DNA from: Chitinophagales bacterium
GTDB taxonomy: Bacteria > Bacteroidota > Bacteroidia > Chitinophagales > Chitinophagaceae
DNA: 33,815 bases
Direction of reading: 5' to 3'
Assembly: GCA_030832645.1 (NCBI GenBank)
Contig: JAURIR010000016.1
Span: 1 to 33,815, forward strand
Program-made: the position numbers and the translations under genes
Shown here: positions 27,086 through 33,815 of the stretch, piece after piece
How the letters are laid out: every line of letters begins with the position of its first letter
Numbering within the stretch: position 1 is the first letter of the stretch
Notes under the pieces: model-generated
Seen by the model: the letters and a program-made list of their open reading frames with translations, nothing else
Databases searched by the model: none
Told to the model about the DNA's origin: nothing

Positions 27086-27991
27086 TTATCCAAAATAAAC
27101 TAAGTCCATTATCGTAAAATATGCAAAGGCAATGCTGGCAGCTCCATTTGAAGTCATAAAAGCGATATTCACCTTACTCAGATCATTCACTTTTACAATA
27201 CTCTGCTGGTAGATCAAAAGTCCAACATAAATTACAAGTCCAATAAAATACACAAAGTGCATTCCTTGCAGCAATCCAACAGATATCAAAAAAACAGCAG
27301 TTGCTGCATGCAAACATCTTGAAATAAACAACGCATTTTTTCTACCAAAAAAACTAGGTATAGAATACAATCCCTGTTTTATATCAAACTCATCGTCTTG
27401 CAGTGCATAAATAATATCGAACCCACTTACCCATCCAATGACAGCGGCCGACAGACAAATTACGGCTGCAGAAACATGCTCGGTTACAGCAATAAACGCA
27501 CCAGTGGGTGCCAACGAAAGTCCCAAGCCCAATATCAAATGACAGAGTGGAGTAAACCGTTTGGTGTAACTGTATCCAAGGATGACCAGCAGCGCAATAG
27601 GAGAGAGTAAGAAGCAGCTGATATTGATCATCCATGCGCTCCACATAAAAACGATCGAGTTGGCAATGGTAAATCGAAGTGCACTAGAGGGACTGATAAT
27701 TCCTTTTGGAATTTCTCGAATGGCAGTTCGTGGATTTTTCGCATCAAATTCTCTGTCGAGGTAACGATTGAATGCCATGGCCGCGCTTCTTGCAGTCACC
27801 ATACAAATCACAATAAATAAAAACACCTCTCCGTGATTGGAAAAATACTCCTTGGTTTTTTGCCATCCATTCAACGGGCTGTTCTGCTCAGCTTGCATCA
27901 CTCCCATGAAAAAACCAATCAATGCAAATGGCATTGCAAAAATGGTATGTGAGAATTTCACCAGTGAGAGATAATGACGTATTCTTTTCAT
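27086..27991 (-). CDS. UbiA-family prenyltransferase (4-hydroxybenzoate/MqnP-like)
   Basis: 301 residues, with roughly eight or nine hydrophobic membrane segments. The two Asp-rich motifs of UbiA enzymes are present: NRYLDREFDAKNPRTAIRE (Asn75, Asp79, Asp83) in the first half and YALQDDEFDIKQGLYSIP in the second. These bind Mg2+-prenyl diphosphate, and the enzyme prenylates an aromatic ring at the inner membrane. Bacteroidota use menaquinone, and this UbiA subtype occurs in futalosine-pathway organisms as MqnP. That assignment is inference, as no other mqn or men gene is in view. It overlaps the upstream methyltransferase gene by 4 nt and abuts ruvX downstream. Confidence 0.88.
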   Translation of the reverse strand: MKRIRHYLSLVKFSHTIFAMPFALIGFFMGVMQAEQNSPLNGWQKTKEYFSNHGEVFLFIVICMVTARSAAMAFNRYLDREFDAKNPRTAIREIPKGIISPSSALRFTIANSIVFMWSAWMINISCFLLSPIALLVILGYSYTKRFTPLCHLILGLGLSLAPTGAFIAVTEHVSAAVICLSAAVIGWVSGFDIIYALQDDEFDIKQGLYSIPSFFGRKNALFISRCLHAATAVFLISVGLLQGMHFVYFIGLVIYVGLLIYQQSIVKVNDLSKVNIAFMTSNGAASIAFAYFTIMDLVYFG

Positions 27992-28524
27992 TTTCCGGTC
28001 TTCAATTGTTTATATATTTCCCAAAGTACAATTCCAGCTGAAACACTGATATTGAAAGAATGTTTACTGCCGAATTGGGGAATTTCTATGCAGCCGTCAC
28101 ACAACCCAATTGTGCTGCTACTAACCCCCTCAGCTTCGTTTCCAAAAACCAGCGCAATGGCCTTGTTGTTTGAAAGTGTAAACTGACCCAATAACGTACT
28201 TCCGTGCACTTGTTCCACAGCGAAAATGCTGTATCCATCTTTTCTTAGGGCCGATATGCATTCACCAATGTCCTCTACTCCTTCCCAGGCAACCGTTTCG
28301 GTAGCACCCAATGCTGTTTTCTGAATATCGCGGTGCGGAGGTTTAGGGGTATATCCACACAAATAAATTTTTTGTACCAGAAAGGCATCGGAGGTTCTAA
28401 AAACACTTCCTACGTTGTGCATGCTCCTGACGTTTTCCAAAACCACGGCAATGGGCATTTTTTGAGCATCCTGAAATGCAGATTTGCTCAATCGGCCCAA
28501 TTCGTCCATTTCTTTCTTCAGCAT
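27988..28524 (-). CDS. TrmH/SpoU-family RNA 2'-O-methyltransferase
   Basis: A 178-residue knotted SPOUT methyltransferase. The three SpoU motifs are clear: LENVRSMHNVGSVFRTSDAF, ALVFGNEAEGVS, and IEIPQFGSKHSFNISVSAGIVLWE. These bind S-adenosylmethionine in the trefoil knot. The likely substrate is a ribose 2'-OH in tRNA or rRNA, but the target nucleotide cannot be told. It is the first gene of a three-gene minus-strand unit with the UbiA-family gene and ruvX. The start ATG at 28524 sits 4 nt after a perfect -7 box, divergent from the kinase-RapZ fusion. Confidence 0.92.
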   Translation of the reverse strand: MLKKEMDELGRLSKSAFQDAQKMPIAVVLENVRSMHNVGSVFRTSDAFLVQKIYLCGYTPKPPHRDIQKTALGATETVAWEGVEDIGECISALRKDGYSIFAVEQVHGSTLLGQFTLSNNKAIALVFGNEAEGVSSSTIGLCDGCIEIPQFGSKHSFNISVSAGIVLWEIYKQLKTGK

Positions 28525-28528
28525 TTGT

Positions 28529-28536
28529 CAAAGATA
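28529..28536 (-). promoter_or_regulatory. -7 box (TATCTTTG) for the trmH-family gene
   Basis: On the minus strand a perfect TAnnTTTG ends exactly 4 nt before the ATG at 28524. It is one of two outward-facing -7 boxes in this 54-nt divergent gap. Confidence 0.65.
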
Positions 28537-28566
28537 CAACCTGATCTATCTTTTCTGAATAAAGAA

Positions 28567-28574
28567 TAACTTTG
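28567..28574 (+). promoter_or_regulatory. -7 box (TAACTTTG) for the kinase-RapZ fusion gene
   Basis: A perfect TAnnTTTG ends exactly 4 nt before the ATG at 28579. It mirrors the box for the divergent methyltransferase gene 30 nt away. Confidence 0.65.
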
Positions 28575-28578
28575 CAGC

Positions 28579-30036
28579 ATGCACAATGCGTTTGAAAAAA
28601 TTACCGATGCTGTTAGTAAGTGGGATGATGATAAGTCAATTGAAATCAATTCCCTCAAACAGGCAGGCAGCAACCGACAATATTTTCGCTTGAACAAAGG
28701 AGCAGAATCTTTTATTCTCACCTACAATCCCCTCAATATTCCTGAAAACAATGCGTTTGTTTCATTTACAAAACATTTTTCTGATCAGGGATTGTATGTT
28801 CCAAAAATTGAATTTGTCGATCCGCAGTGGCAGTTTTATGTGCAGTCGGACCTGGGAGACCTTTCATTGTTTGATGTGATGCAAAAAGAAGGGTTCTCTG
28901 AAAACGTTAAAAATCTCTTTAAGAAAACCTGTGCTTCCCTTGCGCAATTGCAAATAGTGGGCGGAAAGAATATTGATTATAGTAATTGCATTGCCACCAG
29001 ATCGTTTGATAAGCAGGCTATTTATTCAGACCTTCTTTATTTTCTCTACTACTTTGTAAGAGCGCTTGATCTTCCGTACGATAAAAATTTATTGCTGAAC
29101 GACTTTGAGATGCTGAGCAGTTATTTGATGCAGGAAGAGCACCAGTATTTCATGCACCGCGATTGCCAGAGCAGAAATATAATGATCAAAGACGACAGCG
29201 TTTGGTTCATCGACTACCAGGGTGGAATGCAAGGCGCGCTTCAATATGATATTGCTTCACTTTTATGGCAGGCACGTGCTCAAATGCCCTATGAGTGGAG
29301 AGATGAATTGGTAGAGTACTATTTTACTCAGGCCAATCAATTGCTTGAGGGGGCATTGAGTAAACAAGATTTTTTAGCCAACTACGATGGATTTGTTTTG
29401 ATTCGTATGTTGCAAACACTAGGCGCTTACGGGTTTCGTGGTTTGTTTGAAAGAAAACCACATTTCATTGCCAGTATTCCTTTTGCACTTCATAACCTGA
29501 AATGGTTTTTGGAAAACAAAAAGCTTCCAATCCGATTACCTGCATTGCAAAAAGTATTGAATGAAATTGTATCTGATGATGTGCTTGCAAAATTTGCAAC
29601 TGTAACCGCTGCACCCGATTGCAAGTTGACCGTTCATATCAACAGCTTCTCTTATAAAAAAGGAGTTCCCGACGATCAGTTTGGAAACGGGGGAGGATAT
29701 GTTTTCGATTGCAGAGGCATATTGAATCCGGGGAGAATTGAAGAATACAAAACACAAACGGGACGCGATAAATCTGTGCAAGAATTTCTTTTACATAAAA
29801 CCAGTATGCCTTCCTTTCTTCAGCATGTATTTGGACTCATCGATATTTCAGTTGAAGATTATATCAAAAGAGATTTTGAAGGACTCACCATAAGCTTTGG
29901 TTGTACGGGTGGTCAGCACAGAAGTGTTTTTGCAGCAGATCGTTTGGCAGAGCACCTGAAAGACAAATACAAGGTAAATACCGTTGTTCGGCACATAGAA
30001 CAAGATGCTAAAAATTGGATCAATGAACGGTATTGA
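28579..30036 (+). CDS. AmgK-like sugar kinase fused to a RapZ C-terminal domain
   Basis: 485 residues in two parts. Residues ~1-330 are an aminoglycoside-phosphotransferase-fold kinase, with Brenner motif HRDCQSRNIM (His193, Asp195, Asn200) and metal-binding FIDYQGGMQGALQYDIASLL (Asp212). This second motif and the downstream helices resemble AmgK, the N-acetylmuramate/N-acetylglucosamine kinase of cell-wall recycling. Residues ~348-485 match the C-terminal domain of RapZ (SFSYKKGVP, VFDCRGILNPGR, then FGCTGGQHRSVFAADRLAEHL), the part that in E. coli senses glucosamine-6-phosphate and binds small RNA. The RapZ N-terminal P-loop kinase domain is absent and replaced by the APH kinase. The next gene is a MurU-like nucleotidyltransferase, overlapping by 14 nt, which matches the Pseudomonas amgK-murU pairing. 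Substrate and any RNA role are inference. Confidence 0.88.
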   Translation: MHNAFEKITDAVSKWDDDKSIEINSLKQAGSNRQYFRLNKGAESFILTYNPLNIPENNAFVSFTKHFSDQGLYVPKIEFVDPQWQFYVQSDLGDLSLFDVMQKEGFSENVKNLFKKTCASLAQLQIVGGKNIDYSNCIATRSFDKQAIYSDLLYFLYYFVRALDLPYDKNLLLNDFEMLSSYLMQEEHQYFMHRDCQSRNIMIKDDSVWFIDYQGGMQGALQYDIASLLWQARAQMPYEWRDELVEYYFTQANQLLEGALSKQDFLANYDGFVLIRMLQTLGAYGFRGLFERKPHFIASIPFALHNLKWFLENKKLPIRLPALQKVLNEIVSDDVLAKFATVTAAPDCKLTVHINSFSYKKGVPDDQFGNGGGYVFDCRGILNPGRIEEYKTQTGRDKSVQEFLLHKTSMPSFLQHVFGLIDISVEDYIKRDFEGLTISFGCTGGQHRSVFAADRLAEHLKDKYKVNTVVRHIEQDAKNWINERY

Positions 30037-30763
30037 TCAATGCAAGGCCATGATTTTTGCTGCTGGATTGGGCACCCGTCTCAAACCTTTCACAGATCAA
30101 CATCCCAAGGCATTGGCTCCTGTAAATGGGAAAACCTTGTTGCAACGAAATCTTGAATATTTATCCTCGTTTGGTATTTCTGAGTTTGTTGTAAATGTTC
30201 ATCATTTTGCTGATCAAATATTCGAAGAGTTAAAACGCTTGCAGTCGGATAAGATCAGTTTCCAAATCTCTCACGAAATCGATGGGCCATATGAAACAGG
30301 TGGTGGATTATCTTTTGCCTCCACTTACTTGCGCGAAGGTGATCAGCCTTTTGTTCTAATGAATGTAGATATATTGACCAATCTTGATTTGACGGGGATG
30401 TTTGATTATCACCAGAAGATCAATCCATTGGCAACGCTAGCGGTTAGCGAACGAAAAAGTTCAAGACAATTCTTGTTTGACGAAGAAATGAAATTGGTCG
30501 GCTGGAAAAATAATACTTCGAATGAAGTCAAATGGGTAGATGGAGAAGTCAAGGAGGTAAGCGCGCTATCATTTTCAGGTATTCACATCATCCATCCTTC
30601 AATATTTAACTACCTCCCTTCAAGTGGTAGTTTTTCCATTGTAGATAGTTATTTAAAAATTGCAAAAGAAGAATTGATCATTGGATATGATCATTCCGGG
30701 GATCTAATTTTGGATGTGGGAAAGCCAGAATCGTTGGCAAAAGCAGCAACGATGTTTCTCTGA
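30023..30763 (+). CDS. Sugar-1-phosphate nucleotidyltransferase (MurU-like)
   Basis: 246 residues from an ATG at 30023, which overlaps the kinase fusion by 14 nt; a start at 30005 or 30050 is also possible. The signature AMIFAAGLGTRLKPFTDQHPKAL is the NTP-binding loop of NTP_transferase enzymes. VLMNVDILTNLDL carries the metal-binding Asp, and ILDVGKPESLAKA closes the protein. The length and absence of an acyltransferase repeat domain fit MurU (MurNAc-1-P uridylyltransferase) rather than GlmU. With the AmgK-like kinase upstream it would convert MurNAc to UDP-MurNAc without going through GlcNAc-6-P. This is inference from the pair. Its TGA abuts the convergent rsmI stop. Confidence 0.85.
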   Translation: MNGIDQCKAMIFAAGLGTRLKPFTDQHPKALAPVNGKTLLQRNLEYLSSFGISEFVVNVHHFADQIFEELKRLQSDKISFQISHEIDGPYETGGGLSFASTYLREGDQPFVLMNVDILTNLDLTGMFDYHQKINPLATLAVSERKSSRQFLFDEEMKLVGWKNNTSNEVKWVDGEVKEVSALSFSGIHIIHPSIFNYLPSSGSFSIVDSYLKIAKEELIIGYDHSGDLILDVGKPESLAKAATMFL

Positions 30764-31438
30764 TCAGGCCTTGTAGTTTTTCCCTGCAATCACCAATACA
30801 ATTTCTCCTTTTACTCCTTTCTTACTGAAATGTTCGTGCACTTCTTTGAGTGTGCCTCTTGCATTTTCTTCAAATTTTTTCGTCAGCTCCCTGGAAACGC
30901 AGCAGCGTCGATCTTCTCCAAAGTATTCCATCAATTGATGTAAGGTTTTTACCAATCGCATGGGCGATTCATACAATACAATGGTGCGATTTTCCTCAGC
31001 CAATGCTGTTAACAATGTATGACGTCCTTTTTTTAACGGCAAAAATCCTTCAAAGCAAAAACTATCTGTTGGGAGTCCGCTGTTCACCAAAGCAGGAATC
31101 AATGCAGTTGCTCCTGGAAGACATTCTACTCTGATAGTGTGTTGGATACATGCACGAACGATGTAAAAGGCAGGATCCGAAATTCCGGGAGTGCCCGCAT
31201 CAGTCAGCAAGGCCATTTTTGAACCGTTCAGCATTTCCTGAACAAGTCGTTCTGTAATTTGATGTTCGTTGTGTTGATGATAGGATTGAAGAGGTTTGCT
31301 GATTTCATAATGCTTCAGCAAAACGCCCGACGTTCTGGTGTCTTCTGCTAAAATTACGTCTACCTCCTTTAGAATGGCTACTGCCCGAAAGGTCATGTCG
31401 CCCAAATTACCAATGGGAGTAGGAACGATATAAAGCAT
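30764..31438 (-). CDS. rsmI: 16S rRNA (cytidine-1402-2'-O)-methyltransferase
   Basis: RsmI methylates the ribose of C1402 in the ribosomal P site, using S-adenosylmethionine. Hallmarks are YIVPTPIGNLGDMTFRA at the N-terminus, LAEDTRTSGVLLKHY, LLTDAGTPGISDP, LPGATALIPALVNSGLPTD, FEGFLPLKKGR and VLYESPMRLVKTL. The 224 residues are shorter than the E. coli enzyme (about 286): the protein ends with GEIVLVIAG and lacks the C-terminal extension, as is usual in this phylum. It is the last gene of the pepP-pssA-purS-rsmI unit, 29 nt after purS. It abuts the convergent nucleotidyltransferase gene, sharing a TGATCA palindrome of back-to-back stops. Confidence 0.96.
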   Translation of the reverse strand: MLYIVPTPIGNLGDMTFRAVAILKEVDVILAEDTRTSGVLLKHYEISKPLQSYHQHNEHQITERLVQEMLNGSKMALLTDAGTPGISDPAFYIVRACIQHTIRVECLPGATALIPALVNSGLPTDSFCFEGFLPLKKGRHTLLTALAEENRTIVLYESPMRLVKTLHQLMEYFGEDRRCCVSRELTKKFEENARGTLKEVHEHFSKKGVKGEIVLVIAGKNYKA

Positions 31439-31467
31439 GTAGATTTATTTAGGAAGAAGGATCCTGC

Positions 31468-31713
31468 TTAGAGAATGCTGATCTCAAAATGTTCCATGAC
31501 CTGGTTGGCCAACAATTTTGTCGCAGCTTCTTCGGCTATTTTCTTTGCTTCGTTTTCATTGGCTGCATCTAATTGCAAAGTAATTCTCTTACCAATTCTA
31601 ACATCCTCTACAGATTTCAAACCCAGGTTATGCAATCCACCAAGCACTGCTTTTCCCTGTGGATCGAGTAAGTCTTTTAGCGGCATAACATTGATGGCAA
31701 CTGTATACGTCAT
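31468..31713 (-). CDS. purS: Phosphoribosylformylglycinamidine synthase subunit PurS
   Basis: 81 residues. PurS is the small subunit of the FGAR amidotransferase complex with PurL and PurQ, in purine synthesis. The fold is visible in TYTVAINVMPLKDLLDPQGKAV, LHNLGLKSVEDVRIGKRI and ANENEAKKIAEEAATKLLAN. The length is typical (about 80). No purQ or purL gene is nearby. It overlaps the upstream pssA by 4 nt, so it is translationally coupled to a phospholipid gene rather than to purine genes. Confidence 0.93.
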   Translation of the reverse strand: MTYTVAINVMPLKDLLDPQGKAVLGGLHNLGLKSVEDVRIGKRITLQLDAANENEAKKIAEEAATKLLANQVMEHFEISIL

Positions 31714-32471
31714 GTGAGCTCTTTTTTAAAAAGCAAAGATACTAGAATATAGCTGATCAGAATGGCAAAGCCTGAAACCCATCCCAGAAGGGCAACAGAG
31801 AGGATACTGAGGATGATTAGGATGTATCTTGATTTATTCTCTTGCCATCCGTAATGGTTGAATTTTAAATTGAGTAAGCGGATGTTGGAAATCATCAAAT
31901 AGGAAATGAGTAACGAGATGGTGTACAAAGTCCACTTATTTGCCAACAACGTTTGGAGATCAAAAAGATTGTAAAACAAAATCATCGGGAGGGTTGCAAT
32001 GAATAAACCAGCAGCAGGACTCGGTAGTCCGGTGAAATGATGGTGCGAAGAAGTTTCCAAATTAAAACGTGCTAGTCTCCATGCCGCCGCCAATGGAATG
32101 AGCAATGCAGGTAGTAAGAAGATGGATGATTTTTCCATTCCAAGTGGTTCGGCTGCTATGGCGATGCGCAATAATTGATACATGATTGCACCCGGGGCCA
32201 CACCAAAAGAAACGACATCTGCAAGAGAATCCAATTGCTTCCCCATTTCAGAATCTGCTTTCAACATACGTGCGATGAACCCATCAAAAAAATCAACAAC
32301 AGCAGCACCAAAGAGGCAGAGGGCAGCCCATGTTATTTTCTCAGGAAAATAAATTTTCCATTCTCCGCTCTCGAGGTTTACAATAGTTTCTCCCGTTTGC
32401 AACGTAAACACAATCGCTGCACAACCAAAGCAGAGATTTAATAATGTAACAAAGTTTGCAAGCTGCTTCAT
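31710..32471 (-). CDS. pssA: CDP-diacylglycerol--serine O-phosphatidyltransferase
   Basis: PssA makes phosphatidylserine, the precursor of phosphatidylethanolamine, at the inner membrane. The CDP-alcohol phosphotransferase motif is complete: DFFDGFIARMLKADSEMGKQ, then LDSLADVVSFGVAPG, with Asp60, Asp63, Asp81 and Asp85. The 253 residues have about six to eight hydrophobic segments, typical of the Bacillus-type membrane enzyme. The phosphatidylserine decarboxylase gene psd is not in the window. Its ATG overlaps the pepP stop by one base (TAATG), and its 3' end overlaps purS by 4 nt. Confidence 0.94.
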   Translation of the reverse strand: MKQLANFVTLLNLCFGCAAIVFTLQTGETIVNLESGEWKIYFPEKITWAALCLFGAAVVDFFDGFIARMLKADSEMGKQLDSLADVVSFGVAPGAIMYQLLRIAIAAEPLGMEKSSIFLLPALLIPLAAAWRLARFNLETSSHHHFTGLPSPAAGLFIATLPMILFYNLFDLQTLLANKWTLYTISLLISYLMISNIRLLNLKFNHYGWQENKSRYILIILSILSVALLGWVSGFAILISYILVSLLFKKELT

Positions 32472-33769
32472 TATTTTTTGGCGGATTTCATGAGTTGCTC
32501 AATATCTTCTGCAGTTATTGGAATATTCGACATCAAATCTTTGTTCCCATTTTTAGTGATCCATACGTTGTTTTCAATCCGCACCCCCATTTTTTCTTCT
32601 TCGATGTAAATACCTGGCTCTACCGTGAGTACCATGCCTGCTTGCAATGGTTCGGTTTTGGTTCCTAGATCGTGTACATCAATACCCAGGTGATGTGAGA
32701 TGCCATGATAGAGGTATTTTCTGTACGCACGGTTTTCGGGAGTTTCATTTTTAACATCTGATTTTTTTAGTAACCCGATTTTCAAAAACAATTGTGTGGC
32801 TTCATCGCCTACCATATCATGGTACTTTAGAATAGTTGTACCAGGCTTTAGTAAGCTTTTTGCATAATTATGTAAATGTAGACATGCATTGTAAACAGTT
32901 TTTTGTCTTCGGGTGAATTTTCCATTTACGGGAATGGTTCTTGTAAGATCCGCACAGTAACTTCCGTATTCGGCCCCAAAATCCATCAATACCAATTCAC
33001 CGTCTTTGCATTCCTGGTTATTTGCAATATAGTGCAGGGTTCTTGCTCTGTCACCACTTGCTATTATAGATGAATAGGCGGGCCCTGCAGATCCTTGCAT
33101 CATGAAGTCGTGGTAGATTTCTGCCTCTATTTGATGTTCCCATACACCTGGACGAACAAACGACAACAATCTTCTAAACGTATGTTCGGTAATATCCATT
33201 GCTTTTTGCAAAACAGCAACTTCGAGCGGTGATTTGATTGCACGAAGATCTCTCATGATGCGAGCGGCTCTTTTGTATTGATGCAATGGATACCTGCTTT
33301 GCATCTCTTTTGCAAAGCGGTAGTCTCTTACTGCCATAAGGTTTGCCTTCCTGTCGTTCTCGTTGGTGTTTAAATAAATGGTATCGGCCAAATGAATCAT
33401 CGGTTGAAGCAAGCCGTCCAACACATCCAGCCAGATAATTGTTGAGATACCCGAGAGAGCGGTTGCTTCATGTGCACGGTGTCTTTTTCCGTCCCATTTT
33501 TCTTTCAACTCATTGGGTCTTACCAATACCAGCACCTCCCTGTATTTTTTATCTGGGTTATCCGGATACAAGATCAACATACTGTCTTCCTGACGAATAC
33601 CCGTAAGCCAAAACAAGTCTGTATTTTGTTTAAATACAAAAAGTGCATCGCCGTTGCTTGGAATTTCGTCGTTGCTGTTGAAAATGGCAATGCTGTTTTT
33701 TTCCATCTTGGAAATAAACCTTTTTCTATTATCAATGAATATCTGTGGGTTGATGTTCGCGGAATGCAT
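32471..33769 (-). CDS. pepP: Xaa-Pro aminopeptidase (aminopeptidase P)
   Basis: A 432-residue M24 metallopeptidase that removes N-terminal residues ahead of proline. An N-terminal creatinase-like domain (about 1-170, including LFVFKQNTDLFWLTG) precedes the pita-bread catalytic domain. The dinuclear metal ligands line up with E. coli PepP: Asp263 (LMDFGAEYG) and Asp274 (YCADLTRTIPVNG) with the same spacing of 11, His359 (GISHHLGIDVHD), Glu in TVEPGIYIEEE, and Glu in GVRIENNVWI. It is the first gene of a four-gene minus-strand unit. The ATG at 33769 has no Shine-Dalgarno; a degenerate box (TACC) lies just upstream. Confidence 0.95.
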   Translation of the reverse strand: MHSANINPQIFIDNRKRFISKMEKNSIAIFNSNDEIPSNGDALFVFKQNTDLFWLTGIRQEDSMLILYPDNPDKKYREVLVLVRPNELKEKWDGKRHRAHEATALSGISTIIWLDVLDGLLQPMIHLADTIYLNTNENDRKANLMAVRDYRFAKEMQSRYPLHQYKRAARIMRDLRAIKSPLEVAVLQKAMDITEHTFRRLLSFVRPGVWEHQIEAEIYHDFMMQGSAGPAYSSIIASGDRARTLHYIANNQECKDGELVLMDFGAEYGSYCADLTRTIPVNGKFTRRQKTVYNACLHLHNYAKSLLKPGTTILKYHDMVGDEATQLFLKIGLLKKSDVKNETPENRAYRKYLYHGISHHLGIDVHDLGTKTEPLQAGMVLTVEPGIYIEEEKMGVRIENNVWITKNGNKDLMSNIPITAEDIEQLMKSAKK

Positions 33770-33785
33770 TGAGGTATGTTTTTGG

Positions 33786-33813
33786 GTTGTAGGTTCTAAG
33801 TTATAAGTTGTGA
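33786..33813. repeat. Degenerate 7-bp tandem repeat (four units)
   Basis: Four consecutive heptamers, GTTGTAG, GTTCTAA, GTTATAA and GTTGTGA, share the pattern GTTNTRR. They lie 17 nt upstream of pepP and run up to the window edge, so the array may continue. Confidence 0.65.
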
Positions 33814-33815
33814 AT

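Noticed and set aside
30758-30769. TGATCA palindrome as an operator
   Set aside because: It is fully explained by two abutting TGA stop codons on opposite strands.

Overview
The window is a gene-dense chromosomal stretch of a Bacteroidota bacterium, probably of the Chitinophagaceae/Chitinophagia. The lineage call rests on a full-length SprA (the type IX secretion translocon), a TPR/beta-propeller/OmpA protein, a DUF4105/Lnb-type protein, a kinase-RapZ C-terminal fusion, almost no Shine-Dalgarno sequences, and repeated Bacteroidota -7 promoter boxes (TAnnTTTG). The family-level placement is inference. I see no rRNA, tRNA, CRISPR array, insertion sequence, prophage or integration site, and no gene-free stretch over 300 bases. 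Most of the window looks like core genome.

Layout. Positions 1-1958 (minus): an exported helix-hairpin-helix/beta-barrel protein running off the left edge and, upstream of it, a small outer-membrane barrel protein. 2045-9800 (plus): folD, queE, a TPR-PD40-OmpA envelope protein, dprA, guaB, an Lnb-like (DUF4105) membrane protein and a short-chain dehydrogenase. 17637-9786 (minus): ruvA then the giant sprA. 17710-23331 (plus): fabH, a trans-sulfuration PLP enzyme, an SSAT-like acetyltransferase, a lone atpG, scpB and lysA. 24280-23333 (minus): an unrecognised lipoprotein. 24434-26693 (plus): a short GT35 alpha-glucan phosphorylase-like protein and peptide deformylase. 28524-26669 (minus): trmH-family methyltransferase, a UbiA-family prenyltransferase and ruvX. 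28579-30763 (plus): an AmgK-like kinase fused to a RapZ C-terminal domain, then a MurU-like nucleotidyltransferase. 33769-30764 (minus): pepP, pssA, purS and rsmI.

The genes are mostly housekeeping: folate, purine, lysine and lipid metabolism, DNA processing, RNA modification and protein maturation, with an envelope theme (SprA, OmpA-type protein, Lnb-like protein, barrels). Four observations stand out. (1) The kinase-RapZ-C fusion with its MurU-like partner looks like a cell-wall amino-sugar salvage pair carrying its own sensor domain. (2) The short GT35 protein has Thr where the PLP-anchoring Lys should be. (3) At folD, def, trmH and the kinase gene the -7 box ends exactly 4 nt before the ATG (3 nt at guaB), which predicts leaderless or nearly leaderless mRNAs. 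(4) The exported helix-hairpin-helix barrel protein may be a surface DNA-binding protein. None of these is proven by sequence alone.
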